A stretch of 64,000 nucleotides of DNA from Rhynchopus euleeides (GCA_963210315.1 OY723239.1:2203501-2267500), one strand, 5' to 3'. Positions 1-10,202 are shown, counted from the stretch's first letter. Program-made: numbers and translations. The notes: generated by a model from the sequence alone, not told the origin.

Positions 1-1158
1 ATACGCCCGGGGGTATGACTGGCGCACTGCTCGCTTCAACGCTGCGTTGAGGTGGTGGCCCAGGCAGTAGATGCCCTCCTCCTTCTTGTCGCCAAACGCC
101 TTGACGTTCACCGACCCGAAGTCAGCGACAACTGTACTGCGGGTAATGCCGTACAGTTCCCGCACCTCGTCAAGCACATCCCCGACGTCCTCTGCGTTGT
201 GCACCTCGCCGTCACCACGCACTTTCGACAGGAGGAGCACTCCCCTGCCTCCCACGTAGGCGACGACCGACATGATGGCAAAGCCAAGATGCCGCAGGCC
301 TGTTCCATCAACGCCCAACGCCACCGGCCGGCCGGTGATGCAGTCGCGGATCTTCTTCTGGATCTCCGCGACGAACAGCGGGGCCTTGCCCAGCAGCGTC
401 CGGGGCTTCGGCAGAGGGGTGGTCATCGGCAGCGCAAGGATAGACGCCTGGTGAGGCGTGATCCCCGCAATCACAAGGGCAAGTGCCCATGCCTTTTGAA
501 ATGATGCGGTGGTCGTGGGATCGCTCTTCGTGGTTGAAACACAGGGGGCCGCCTGCACTGGCGCTTCCTTCGATGTGGTCTGGTGCGCCTTCGTGTCGGT
601 CACGTGTTTCTTTGCCACTGTCGATTCAGCATGCTTTACGACGATGCTACAGAGGTTGCACCACAGGACTTCGTCCGATAATGTCCGGGGGGGGTTTGCA
701 TCAAGCAGCATGGTGCGAGTTTCGAACGGGAGGTCCTCCACCGACTTGATCGTGTAGGCCGCAGCAACTGTGGCGTCGTACCTCGCCAGTTGCTGCAGCC
801 GCTGCCTGGCTGTTACCAAGGAGATCCTCTTCTTGGCAGCAGCCTCGTCTGCGGCTTCCTCCACCGTTTTTCTGAGTTTTATCGTGTCCAGGCGTTTCTG
901 CGCGCTCTCCGATTTTCCCGCGGGCTTTGGTGCTGTCTTCTTGGGGGCTGGCTTCTTCGCTGCTGGCTTCTTTGGGGGTGGCTTTTTCACGGCCGCCTTT
1001 TTCGCTGAGGGCTTCTTGTCCTTCCCCCCCGTGACGCGACGGCGTTTCTGGTCCGGCTCGTCCTCATCACTGCCCTCTTCCTCGTCATCGCCGTCATCAT
1101 CTTCCTCTGCGTCATCCTCCGTTGTTGTGTCGTCTTTTATCCTACGACGACGAGACAT
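1..1158 (-). CDS. hAT-type transposase, N-terminal 386 residues (runs off left edge)
   Basis: The frame opens at an ATG at 1158 and stays open to the window edge, so the C-terminus is missing. Residues 1-45 are Arg/Asp/Glu-rich and residues 45-80 form a Lys-Pro-Ala tail like histone H1. A BED-like zinc finger follows: C167-x2-C170-x14-H185-x6-H192. The RNase-H-like catalytic fold of hAT transposases then appears. The first Asp is D284 in VALGVDGT, the second is D346 in VVADFG, and 19 residues on comes C365-L-G-H368-H-L-N371, matching the hAT CxxHxxN signature. The spacing of 62 and 19 residues fits the family; the final Glu and dimerisation domain would lie outside the window. The expected role is cut-and-paste transposition in the nucleus. 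hAT-like insertions at 4667-5805 and 28944-29610 are possible substrates, but a match to this enzyme is inferred, not shown. Confidence 0.75.
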   Translation of the reverse strand, partial: MSRRRRIKDDTTTEDDAEEDDDGDDEEEGSDEDEPDQKRRRVTGGKDKKPSAKKAAVKKPPPKKPAAKKPAPKKTAPKPAGKSESAQKRLDTIKLRKTVEEAADEAAAKKRISLVTARQRLQQLARYDATVAAAYTIKSVEDLPFETRTMLLDANPPRTLSDEVLWCNLCSIVVKHAESTVAKKHVTDTKAHQTTSKEAPVQAAPCVSTTKSDPTTTASFQKAWALALVIAGITPHQASILALPMTTPLPKPRTLLGKAPLFVAEIQKKIRDCITGRPVALGVDGTGLRHLGFAIMSVVAYVGGRGVLLLSKVRGDGEVHNAEDVGDVLDEVRELYGITRSTVVADFGSVNVKAFGDKKEEGIYCLGHHLNAALKRAVRQSYPRAY

Positions 1159-1556
1159 TTTTTGATCCCTGGTGTTTCCTGTGGAGGGTGATGGCGATGC
1201 AGTCACAACATAGCGATAGACACACGGGTCGAGAGCGCACACGCAAATGAGTGTCACGGATGTGCGTGGCAGTATCCTGTAACCTCTCCGCCCCCCTGTG
1301 CCTGAAACTTCTTCCAACGGTGCCAGCTTCATTGACAGGATGCCCCAGACAGACATAGTGCTGCGCATGTCATGGCACTATGTGTGTTGTGTCTGCCACC
1401 CATTTGTGAGGGACATTCTACACTTCTGAGTGAAGCCCCCCGTCACCAATAATTCAAAGAAGCAAAAATGGCAGCTTCCGGCTCCACTTTTACCACTTTT
1501 TCAATGTGTTCTGGGCTGATTTCTGGTTTTCCGAAAATCTCAAAAAAATTATCGCA
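1159..1556. other. Upstream region of the hAT-type gene, no gene seen
   Basis: This is about 400 bases between the transposase start and the 42-bp palindrome. I see no convincing reading frame. The terminal inverted repeat of the transposase element would be expected hereabouts if the element is intact, but with the other end outside the window it cannot be identified. Confidence 0.5.
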
Positions 1557-1598
1557 CCATTATCGTATATTATCGTATACGATAATATACGATAATGG
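1557..1598. repeat. Perfect 42-bp AT-rich palindrome
   Basis: The sequence reads identically on both strands from CCATTATCGTATA at 1557 to its mirror ending at 1598. More TTATCG/CGATAA units continue to about 1640, followed by a run of 12 or more G. It could extrude as a cruciform or be a pair of abutting inverted repeats. No function is assigned. Confidence 0.85.
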
Positions 1599-1696
1599 GA
1601 GTACGATAATAATTATCGTATGCGATAATAATTATCGTTTGCACTGTATGCCTAGGGGGGGGGGGGGGCTACACGACGCGCTGGCAGAAATCTCCT

Positions 1697-2290
1697 GAAC
1701 CGGTTTGAAAACAGTAACCGGTTCCTTGGGAACCGGTTGAAATCACAACGGCAAACCGGTTACTGACAAATCCGAACCGGTTGAGGACAGGTTCAGAACC
1801 GGCTGGGACCGGTTCTGAAACTGGCAAAAACCGGTTCGTGAACCGGTTTGCAGGAACCGGTTTCAGAACCGGTTCGTGAACCGGTTTCAGAACCGGTTCG
1901 TGAACCGGTTTCAGAACCGGTTCTCGAACCGGTTCCCCCAGTCCTGACCGGATTTCTATAGGGGGACCCTTTCGAATTTTTTTTTCGGGGGGGTAAATTG
2001 AACGTTTTTGGCCATTTGAAGCCACTGCGACCATTCCCGGGCCTCGGAAATCAGATTCTTGCCCCTCAAATGCGGTACCGGTCCGGACGAAAATCCGGAC
2101 CGGAACCGCAGGTACCGCATGCAGAAACTGGCAGAAACCGGTTCGCGAACCGGTAGAACCGGTTTGCCCAGAACCGGTTCCCGAACCGGTTCGGGAACCG
2201 GTTCTAGAACCGGTTTGTGAACCGGTTCCAGAACCGGTTCACGAACCGGTTCGTGAACCGGTTCTGGAACCGGTTCTAGAACCGGTTCAC
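1697..2290. repeat. AACCGGTT palindromic-octamer array 1
   Basis: The octamer AACCGGTT recurs dozens of times at spacings of roughly 8-20 bases, in two blocks (about 1697-1936 and 2127-2290). The blocks are separated by a copy of the TTCGAA-poly(T)/GGTACCGG module. Because each unit is its own reverse complement, the array has no strand. The minus frame through it encodes low-complexity EPV repeats and is not regarded as a gene. Confidence 0.9.
1957..2112 (+). repeat. Dispersed module with GGGGGACCCTTTCGAAT start, copy 1
   Basis: The unit begins near GGGGGACCCTTTCGAATTTT, passes through poly(T) and a 'aaattgaacgtttttggcc' segment, and ends around CGGTACCGGTCCGGA. The same order of segments recurs at 2307-2475, 15993-16070, 16167-16310, and in reverse at about 54900-55030 and 55125-55268. 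Confidence 0.8.
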
Positions 2291-2306
2291 GCAGTCCTGA
2301 CTGGAT

Positions 2307-2475
2307 TTCTATAGGGGGACCCTTTCGAATTTTTTTTCCGGGGGGTAAATTGAACGTTTTTGGCCATTTGAAGCCACTGCGACCATTCCCGGGCCTCGGA
2401 AATCAGATTCTTGCCCCTCAAATGCGGTACCGGTCCGGACGAAAATCCGGACCGGAACCGCAGGTACCGCATGCA
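2307..2475 (+). repeat. Dispersed module, copy 2
   Basis: Near-identical to 1957-2112. Together with the intervening AACCGGTT block it makes a roughly 350-bp tandem duplication. Confidence 0.8.
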
Positions 2476-2918
2476 GCCGCCCCAGCGCCGCCCTCCCCAC
2501 CCCCCTCCCCAGCCTGTCCCAGAAGAGGTCGCTTTTCCCATTGGTGCCTGCCTATGTATTGCCTCTGTTGTGCCTGCGCCTGTGCCTCCCTGCCCTGTAT
2601 TTTTTTACCCTCACGGGTATCACGATACAGGGCAGTCCACCCCCTCCCCCTAAAAATCGTTCGCATCATCTTGGCGCCCATTCCTTCCACTTTCTGGATG
2701 TGTTTGGTATTTCCGAACGGAATTTTCCAGCGTCAAGACTGATACCTCGCCGTTTTAGAGTCAGTCACTTCTACCGCCGCTGCGATTTGCGATACGGTAG
2801 TTGTGCAGAAATGCTAACATTTAATTTGCTCTGTGGAACCTGGACTGCACCTTCTGGGCTGTGAGTCTGTAGATAGTTGGACAGTTGCGGAACCCATCCT
2901 TTGTGTGCCTCCGACTTG
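2476..2918. other. No gene seen; contains an inverted repeat at 2591-2634
   Basis: TGCCCTGTAT at 2591 is mirrored by ATACAGGGCA ending at 2634, a 10-bp stem with a loop of about 24 bases. The short frames here are proline-rich and overlap each other on both strands, with no recognisable domain. Confidence 0.5.
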
Positions 2919-3200
2919 AGGAGCTGTCGACTTCAGAACCAAGGTTCAGAACGAAGATGACGACCTGCTGTGAGCTGCAAACCTTCTTGACACACCTACC
3001 GTACCTGCATTACACTCGTGGTAATTCCATACCCCTGGAAACAGGAGACCACCGTCTGTTCACAGATGGTCTTGAGCGTGGTAGCCATCTTTGCTATGGA
3101 GTCACGATTAAGTCTTTGTGGTCACGTGGGCCCATGAGCAGCGGATACACTTGGAGTGGAGGGAGGGGGTGCGGTTCTGGAAAAGCGGGTCTGAATCTGG
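2919..3200 (+). repeat. Diverged direct repeat, copy A
   Basis: About 285 bp that match 3932-4219 with many substitutions. Shared stretches include GCTGTGAGCTGCA, CTTGACACACCT, GTGGTAGCCATCTTTGCTAT and CCCATGAGCAGCGGATACA. This is an old duplication about 1 kb apart. No coding function is recognised. Confidence 0.75.
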
Positions 3201-3931
3201 TCAAGGACGACTGAGGGCTTCAGTTCGAGTTTAATGTGGGTCCAAGGGTACACAGGAGATCACTGCTTGCATATTCAACCTGCTTGTCATCCTCTGGTTA
3301 CTGTTCAACGGCTCGAACTCCTCGACTTTCCTTGGCTGACTGAAATGAAACAATACGGCCATGCTGCTATTGTGTTGTTCCCCTGACAGAGGAACACAAG
3401 GGAAGGGTACTGCAGCTGTCCACGAAGTGGCTCGACGTAGCCACCTCACGCTGCCTAGAGGGTCGGTTCAGGTTGAAGCAGAGCAATTAAGTGTTAGGGG
3501 GATGCCTTTGGTCAAGGCCTTTTCTAAAAAAAATTGACCCACGGCGCCTGTGTTGTAGCTCGGTCTACGCCAGGTTCCACACCCCGTCATCGCAAAACGT
3601 ACACATACACAGAGGCAGGCCTCTGTGGTACGGGAGCATGATGGGAGGAAATTTTGCCTTTTGGTCAAAAAGGCGCCTTTTTAGAATAAATTGACCCGCA
3701 GGGTGGCTGAGTCTTATCAGACAGGCCGACCTATGTTGATCAATGGAACCACACAACCTGTTCAACCTGCAAACCACCCGGGGTGGCGGCTGAGTCCTCA
3801 CCCCTGCCGTAGCATGAGATAAGCCGACGTCGACCTCCGCTCCGGTCTCTCAACAACGGTCGTCACCAGTTGAACCGCGTCTGGGAAAGCCTGATCTTTG
3901 GATCTGGCCTCCCTGTTGTCACTGTGATTCG
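3201..3931. other. Spacer between diverged repeats, no gene recognised
   Basis: It contains two short similar segments, around 3515-3545 and 3670-3710, built on 'cttttctaaaa...aattgaccc'. These suggest an internal duplication. Reading frames are short and shadow one another. Confidence 0.45.
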
Positions 3932-4219
3932 AAGAACTGTGGGGTTCAGAACCAAGGATGAGGAACTGCTGTGAGCTGCACACTCTCTTGACACACCTGC
4001 ACGTATCTGCGTTACACTCGTGGGAAACCCGAACCCTGTATTTATACAGGAGACTTCCATCTGGGACAGTTTCTGTTCCAGATGAGCTTTGACAGTGGTA
4101 GCCATCTTTGCTATGGAGCCATCGTCATTGCTATCGTCGTCACTCGGACCCATGAGCAGCGGATACAATTGGTGTGAAAGGAGAGGGTGCGGTTCTGGAT
4201 CAGTAGGTCTGAATCTGAC
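3932..4219 (+). repeat. Diverged direct repeat, copy B
   Basis: Partner of 2919-3200. The minus-strand frame across it (3863-4237) has no recognisable domain, and it is not called as a gene because the homologous copy A does not preserve the frame. Confidence 0.7.
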
Positions 4220-4259
4220 ACTGGGACTGAAACCCATAGGTCTGAGATGACTCAGTGCG

Positions 4260-4545
4260 GGTCAGGTCCGTATACCGGTCCACCGACCGGTACACGGCCA
4301 ACCGGTCGGGACCCACTTTGCCCGGTTCGCAAATGTCGGTTCTGGAACCGGTTCGGGCGGAACCGGTTCACCGGCGGAACCTGTTTACCGGTGAACCGGT
4401 TCGGCGGAACCGGTTCACCGGTGAACCGGTTCGTCCGAACCGGTTCTGGAACCGGTTCCACCGAACCGGTTCGCCGGTGAACCGGTTCCGCCGAACCGGT
4501 TCCAGAACCGGTTCTGGAACCGGTTCCAGAACCGGTTCAGCCCGT
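4260..4545. repeat. AACCGGTT palindromic-octamer array 2
   Basis: A second cluster of the AACCGGTT octamer, with interspersed ACCGGT hexamers, running up to the left border of the satellite module at about 4556. Confidence 0.9.
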
Positions 4546-4555
4546 GCCAGCGCGT

Positions 4556-4666
4556 CGTGTACCCTACCCTACCCTAGGGTTGGGGCCGCCGGGGTCCCAG
4601 ATTTTTTGGTAATTTCCAGGTGTGGGTAGGGGGACCTTTTCGAATTTTTTTTTTCGAGGGGTGCCC
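4556..4666 (+). repeat. Left border module of satellite array 1
   Basis: A roughly 110-bp sequence starting with CCCTACCCTACCCTAGGG. It includes 'ggggccgccggggtcccag' and the GGGGGACCTTTTCGAATTTT motif. The same module starts the second array at about 60470. Here it is cut by the hAT-like insertion at 4667 and resumes at 5806. Confidence 0.85.
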
Positions 4667-4800
4667 CAGGGGCTTAGCTTGGATTTTGGGGTTGGGGCCG
4701 AAACTCGGTCAGACTCGGTCACAGTACACACAGTTGAGTTGCCCCCCACCACCCCGTTCACCCAGAATTCGACGTTGCTGCCTTCCCGGGTCCCCCCCTT

Positions 4801-5145
4801 CTAGAACACCAGCTCAGCAACCAGGTCTGCAACCTGAGTTTGCTTTGTTGCCTTTGTAGGTGCTGCATTGGCAGTTCCCCGCCAGTGGCGGGTGCAGTCC
4901 CGGCAGCGCAAATAGTCCTGAAGTGGGCCGACAAAGAGCCTTCTTGGTGATCCCGTGAACTTTTCTGCCTCGCAAGAGTGGCTACGGAGATACCCTGTGA
5001 ATCTTCGCGACATTCCACTCCCGCAAAGAGTACATTTGCAAGGCTTTTGCTGCTCAGTTGGCGAAGCCTGGTGGAGACAAAGCGGGGCTTGGAAACAAGC
5101 ATTCAACAGAAGCAGTGCCCAGCACTGCCGTTGTCGATGCAACAT
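4801..5145 (-). CDS. Possible small zinc-finger protein inside the hAT-like element
   Basis: An open frame of 114 codons to a stop at 4801. It contains KCTLCGSGMSRRFTGYL followed by RSHSC, a C-x2-C...H-x-C finger, and a second pair in LRCRDC. Fingers with a similar C-x2-C then His-Cys layout occur at 15050, 19360, 25190 and at the C-terminus of the 586-aa protein at 56362-58122. No family is recognised. The DNA around 5135-5245 also occurs in inverted form at 25690-25810, so part of the interior is itself repeated. It could be a fragment of a longer transposon protein or a chance frame. Confidence 0.3.
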   Translation of the reverse strand: MLHRQRQCWALLLLNACFQAPLCLHQASPTEQQKPCKCTLCGSGMSRRFTGYLRSHSCEAEKFTGSPRRLFVGPLQDYLRCRDCTRHWRGTANAAPTKATKQTQVADLVAELVF

Positions 5146-5248
5146 TTCTCCTGTAGATGCGGACAGTCACGGGAGGTGAAGATTGCAGCGAATACGCAGC
5201 TGCAGAGATGGGACCCTATCTCATCAAGGGTCACTTCTGGGCGCTTGT

Positions 5249-5551
5249 TCATGGCAGAGCAGGGCGTGCGAGGTCAAAGCATTCCTGATTAGATGCAAGC
5301 TGGAGTAGCTTGCACGTGAGAGCGAGGTTTCCCGAGGTAAAATAACCTCCTGCAAGCCCAACCTCCGAAACTCGGAACAGACACCCGGGCTCCTGCAGAA
5401 GGGCAGTCTTGTGCGCCTGTGCCCACTTCAGTGGGTGTGCTGCTGGGGCATTCAAGTCCGGGCAAGGGTACGCGCCAGTGATCCCCGGGAGAGGTGCCAG
5501 GCAATGGTCAGCGATGTGGCCCAGAGCCTCCTGCACCTGCGTGCCCACCAT
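5249..5551 (-). CDS. Unrecognised frame inside the hAT-like element
   Basis: About 100 codons on the minus strand, ending 100 bases before the zinc-finger frame. The composition looks protein-like, but there is no recognisable motif and no similar frame elsewhere in the window. It is listed because it shares strand and element with the frame at 4801-5145. Confidence 0.2.
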   Translation of the reverse strand: MVGTQVQEALGHIADHCLAPLPGITGAYPCPDLNAPAAHPLKWAQAHKTALLQEPGCLFRVSEVGLAGGYFTSGNLALTCKLLQLASNQECFDLARPALP

Positions 5552-5813
5552 GTTGCCGGGAGACGGAATTCGAGACTGCTGACGTTATTCGCGGGCTAGC
5601 GACGAATCCGGGACAGAAGGAGAATGGGGTGTTCGCGTTCCGCTCGCACGCGTGCTTCACCTCCTGTGCTGCTGCACCCCATAAAAATCCGATTTTTTCG
5701 CGGAAATTTTTACCTTTTTTTTTTTTTGGGCTGACCGAGTTTTTTTCCGGGTTTGGCTGAAACTCGGTCACCTGACCGAGTTTCCCCCCCCAAGCTAAGC
5801 CTCTGGGGTGCCC

Positions 5814-8800
5814 ATTTTGGCGATTTGGGCCCGATTTCGAGGGTTACGGGTGACCCTAGACCCTACCCAACCCTAGGGTTGGGGTTGGGGTTAACTCCAG
5901 ACCCTACCCTCACCCTAGGGTTAGGGTTAACCCTAGACCCTACCCTGGGGTTAGGGTTAACCCTATACCCTACCCAACCCTAGGGTTAGGGTGAGGGTTA
6001 ACCCTACACCCTACCCAACCCTAGGGTTGGGGTTGGGGTTAACCCTAGACCCTACCCTAGGGTTAGGGTCAGGGTTAACCCTATACCCTACCCAACCCTA
6101 GGGTTAGGGTGAGGGTTAACCCTACACCCTACCCAACCCTAGGGTTGGGGTTGGGGTTAACCCTAGACCCTACCCTAGGGTTAGGGTCAGGGTTAACCCT
6201 AGACCCAACCCTACCCTAGGGTTAGGGTTAACCCTACACCCTACCCAACCCTAGGGTTAGGGTTAGGGTTAACCCTAGACCCAACCCTACCCTAGGGTTA
6301 GGGTTAACCCTACACCCTACCCAACCCTAGGGTTAGGGTTGGGGTTAACCCTAGACCCAACCCTACCCTAGGGTTAGGGTTAACCCTACACCCTACCCAA
6401 CCCTAGGGTTAGGGTTAGGGTTAACCCTAGACCCTACCCTAGGGTTAGGGTCAGGGTTAACCCTATACCCAACCCAACCCTAGACCCAACCCTACCCTAG
6501 GGTTAGGGTTAACCCTACACCCTACCCAACCCTAGGGTTAGGGTTAGGGTTAACCCTAGACCCTACCCTAGGGTTAGGGTCAGGGTTAACCCTATACCCA
6601 ACCCAACCCTACACCCAACCCTACCCTAGGGTTGGGTTGTGTATAGGGTTAACCCTAACCCTAACCCGAGGGTTAGGGTAGGGTCTCGGGTCAACCCTGA
6701 CCCTAACCCTAGGGTTGGGTCAAGGGTTAACCCTAACCCTTACCCTAGGGTTAGGGTAGGGTCTAGGGTTAACCCTGACCCTAACCCGAGGGTTGGGTAG
6801 GGTCTAGGGTTAACCCTAACCCTAGGGTTAGGGTTGGGTCAAGGGTTAACCCTGACCCTAACCCTAGGGTTGGGTCAAGGGTTAACCCTAACCCTAACCC
6901 TAGGGTTGGGTAGGGTCTAGGGTCAACCCTGACCCTAACCCTAGGGTTGGGTCAAGGGTTTACCCTAACCCTAACCCTAGGGTTAGGGTAGGGTCTAGGG
7001 TTAACCCTGACCCTAACCCTAGGGTTGGGTCAAGGTTTAACCCTAACCCTAACCCTAGGGTTGGGTAGGGTCTAGGGTCAACCCTGACCCTAACCCTAGG
7101 GTTGGGTAGGGTCTAGGGTCAACCCTGACCCTAACCCTAGGGTTGGGTCAAGGGTTAACCCTAACCCTAGGGTTGGGTAGGGTCTAGGGTCAACCCTGAC
7201 CCTAACCCGAGGGTTGGGTAGGGTCTAGGGTTAACCCTAACCCTAGGGTTAGGGTTGGGTCAAGGGTTCACCCTGACCCTAACCCTAGGGTTGGGTCAAG
7301 GGTTAACCCTAACCCTAACCCTAGGGTTGGGTAGGGTCTAGGGTCAACCCTGACCCTAACCCTAGGGTTGGGTCAAGGGTTTACCCTAACCCTAACCCTA
7401 GGGTTAGGGTAGGGTCTAGGGTTAACCCTGACCCTAACCCTAGGGTTGGGTCAAGGGTTAACCCTAACCCTAACCCTAGGGTTGGGTCAAGGGTTAACCC
7501 TGACCCTAACCCTAGGGTTGGGTCAAGGGTTAACCCTAACCCTAACCCTAGGGTTGGGTAGGGTCTAGGGTCAACCCTGACCCTAACCCTAGGGTTGGGT
7601 CAAGGGTTTACCCTAACCCTAACCCTAGGGTTGGGTAGGGTCTAGGGTCAACCCTGACCCTAACCCTAGGGTTGGGTCAAGGATTTACCCTAACCCTAAC
7701 CCTAGGGTTAGGGTAGGGTCTAGGGTTAACCCTGACCCTAACCCTAGGGTTGGGTCAAGGGTTAACCCTAACCCTAACCCTAGGGTTGAGTCAAGGGTTA
7801 ACCCTAACCCTAACCCTAGGGTTGGGTAGGGTCTAGGGTCAACCCTGACCCTAACCCGAGGGTTGGGTAGGGTCTAGGGTTAACCCTAACCCTAGGGTTA
7901 GGGTTGGGTCAAGGGTTAACCCTGACCCTAACCCTAGGGTTGGGTCAAGGGTTAACCCTAACCCTAACCCTAGGGTTGGGTCAAGGGTTAACCCTAACCC
8001 TAACCCTAGGGTTGGGTAGGGTCTAGGGTCAACCCTGACCCTAACCCTAGGGTTGGGTAGGGTCTAGGGTCAACCCTGACCCTAACCCGAGGGTTGGGTA
8101 GGGTCTAGGGTTAACCCTAACCCTAGGGTTAGGGTTGGGTCAAGGGTTAACCCTAACCCTAACCCTAGGGTTGCGTAGGGTCTAGGGTCAACCCTGACCC
8201 TAACCCTAGGGTTGGGTCAAGGGTTAACCCTAACCCTAACCCTAGGGTTGGGTAGGGTCTAGGGTCAACCCTGACCCTAACCCTAGGGTTGGGTCAAGGG
8301 TTTACCCTAACCCTAACCCTAGGGTTGGGTAGGGTCTAGGGTCAACCCTGACCCTAACCCTAGGGTTGGGTAGGGTCTAGGGTCAACCCTGACCCTAACC
8401 CGAGGGTTGGGTAGGGTCTAGGGTTAACCCTAACCCTAGGGTTAGGGTTGGGTCAAGGGTTAACCCTGACCCTAACCCTAGGGTTGGGTCAAGGGTTAAC
8501 CCTAACCCTAACCCTAGGGTTGGGTAGGGTCTAGGGTGAACCCTGACCCTAACCCTAGGGTTGGGTCAAGGGTTTACCCTAACCCTAACCCTAGGGTTGG
8601 GTAGGGTCTAGGGTCAACCCTGACCCTAACCCTAGGGTTGGGTCAAGGGTTAACCCTAACCCTAACCCTAGGGTTGGGTAGGGTCTAGGGTCAACCCTGA
8701 CCCTAACCCTAGGGTTGGGTCAAGGGTTTACCCTAACCCTAACCCTAGGGTTGGGTAGGGTCTAGGGTCAACCCTGACCCTAACCCTAGGGTTGGGTCAA

Positions 8801-10192
8801 GGGTTTACCCTAACCCTAACCCTAGGGTTGGGTAGGGTCTAGGGTCAACCCTGACCCTAACCCGAGGGTTGGGTAGGGTCTAGGGTTAACCCTAACCCTA
8901 GGGTTAGGGTTGGGTCAAGGGTTAACCCTAACCCTAACCCTAGGGTTGGGTAGGGTCTAGGGTCAACCCTGACCCTAACCCTAGGGTTGGGTCAAGGGTT
9001 TACCCTAACCCTAACCCTAGGGTTGGGTAGGGTCTAGGGTCAACCCTGACCCTAACCCGAGGGTTGGGTAGGGTCTAGGGTTAACCCTAACCCTAGGGTT
9101 AGGGTTGGGTCAAGGGTTTACCCTAACCCTAACCCTAGGGTTGGGTAGGGTCTAGGGTCAACCCTGACCCTAACCCTAGGGTTGGGTCAAGGGTTAACCC
9201 TAACCCTAACCCTAGGGTTGGGTAGGGTCTAGGGTCAACCCTGACCCTAACCCTAGGGTTGGGTCAAGGGTTAACCCTAACCCTAACCCTAGGGTTGGGT
9301 AGGGTCTAGGGTCAACCCTGACCCTAACCCTAGGGTTGGGTCAAGGGTTTACCCTAACCCTAACCCTAGGGTTGGGTAGGGTCTAGGGTCAACCCTGACC
9401 CTAACCCGAGGGTTGGGTAGGGTCTAGGGTTAACCCTAACCCTCGGGTTAGGGTTGGGTCAAGGGTTAACCCTAACCCTAACCCTAGGGTTGGGTAGGGT
9501 CTAGGGTCAACCCTGACCCTAACCCTAGGGTTGGGTCAAGGGTTTACCCTAACCCTAACCCTAGGGTTAGGGTAGGGTCTAGGGTTAACCCTGACCCTAA
9601 CCCTAGGGTTGGGTCAAGGGTTTACCCTAACCCTAACCCTAGGGTTGGGTAGGGTCTGGGGTCAACCCTGACCCTAACCCGAGGGTTGGGTAGGGTCTAG
9701 GGTTAACCCTAACCCTAGGGTTAGGGTTGGGTCAAGGGTTAACCCTAACCCTAACCCTAGGGTTGGGTAGGGTCTAGGGTCAACCCTGACCCTAACCCTA
9801 GGGTTGGGTAGGGTCTAGGGTCAACCCTGACCCTAACCCTAGGGTTGGGTCAAGGGTTTACCCTAACCCTAACCCTAGGGTTGGGTAGGGTCTGGGGTCA
9901 ACCCTGACCCTAACCCTAGGGTTGGGTTGGGTCTAGGGTCAACCCTGGCCCTGACCCCTGGGTTGGGTAGGGTCGTGTTGGGTCGGGTTATGGGTACCCA
10001 ACCCTCACCCTAGGGTAGGGTTGGGTCGGGTTGTGGGTACCCCCGACGTGCTGTAGGGTAGGGTAGGGTAGGGTAGGGTAGGGTAGGGTAGGGTAGGGTA
10101 GGGTAGGGTAGGGTAGGGTAGGGTAGGGTAGGGTAGGGAAGGGTAGGGTAGGGTAGGGTAGGGTAGGGTAGGGTAGGGTAGGGTAGGGTAGG
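5814..10192. repeat. Palindromic telomere-like satellite array 1 (about 4.4 kb)
   Basis: The array is built from CCCTAA/TTAGGG-type hexamers that switch strand every 10-20 bases, so units look like ccctagggttagggttaaccc. Two domains are visible. 5870-6650 has units ending in ACCCTACCCAACCC. 6650-9960 has a composite repeat of about 77 bp made of two half-units ('gggtagggtctagggtcaac' and 'gggtcaagggtttaccct'). It is followed by 9965-10052, shared with array 2, and then a pure TAGGG run. It is not a simple telomere, because both orientations alternate and variant hexamers dominate. No gene lies in it; long frames here encode only PYPTL-type repeats. Confidence 0.95.
10053..10192 (+). repeat. 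(TAGGG)n microsatellite
   Basis: About 27 consecutive TAGGG pentamers with one GGGAA variant near 10138. Array 2 has only about three units at the same place (63247-63264), so the run expanded or contracted after duplication. Confidence 0.95.
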
Positions 10193-10202
10193 GGCCCCCC
10201 CC

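Larger units (their letters stand above)
4667..5805. mobile_element. Non-autonomous hAT-like element (1139 bp) with 8-bp target duplication
   Basis: The element starts CAGGGGCTTAGCTTGG (4667-4682) and ends CCAAGCTAAGCCTCTG (5790-5805), a 16-bp inverted repeat with one mismatch. A GAAACTCGGTCAG motif lies inside both ends. GGGTGCCC is duplicated at 4659-4666 and 5806-5813. The sister array near 60570 has the same target with one GGGTGCCC and no insertion, which fixes the borders. An 8-bp duplication with CAGGG-type termini is the hAT signature. The interior carries two minus-strand frames of unknown function (5249-5551 and 4801-5145). No catalytic domain is seen, so the element is probably mobilised in trans. 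Confidence 0.85.

Noticed and set aside
5814-10052. CRISPR-like array
   Set aside because: Repeats are contiguous degenerate hexamer derivatives with no unique spacers, in a eukaryotic genome.
5814-10192. True chromosome end
   Set aside because: TTAGGG-type units alternate orientation, variants dominate, unique sequence continues on both sides and a second array exists.
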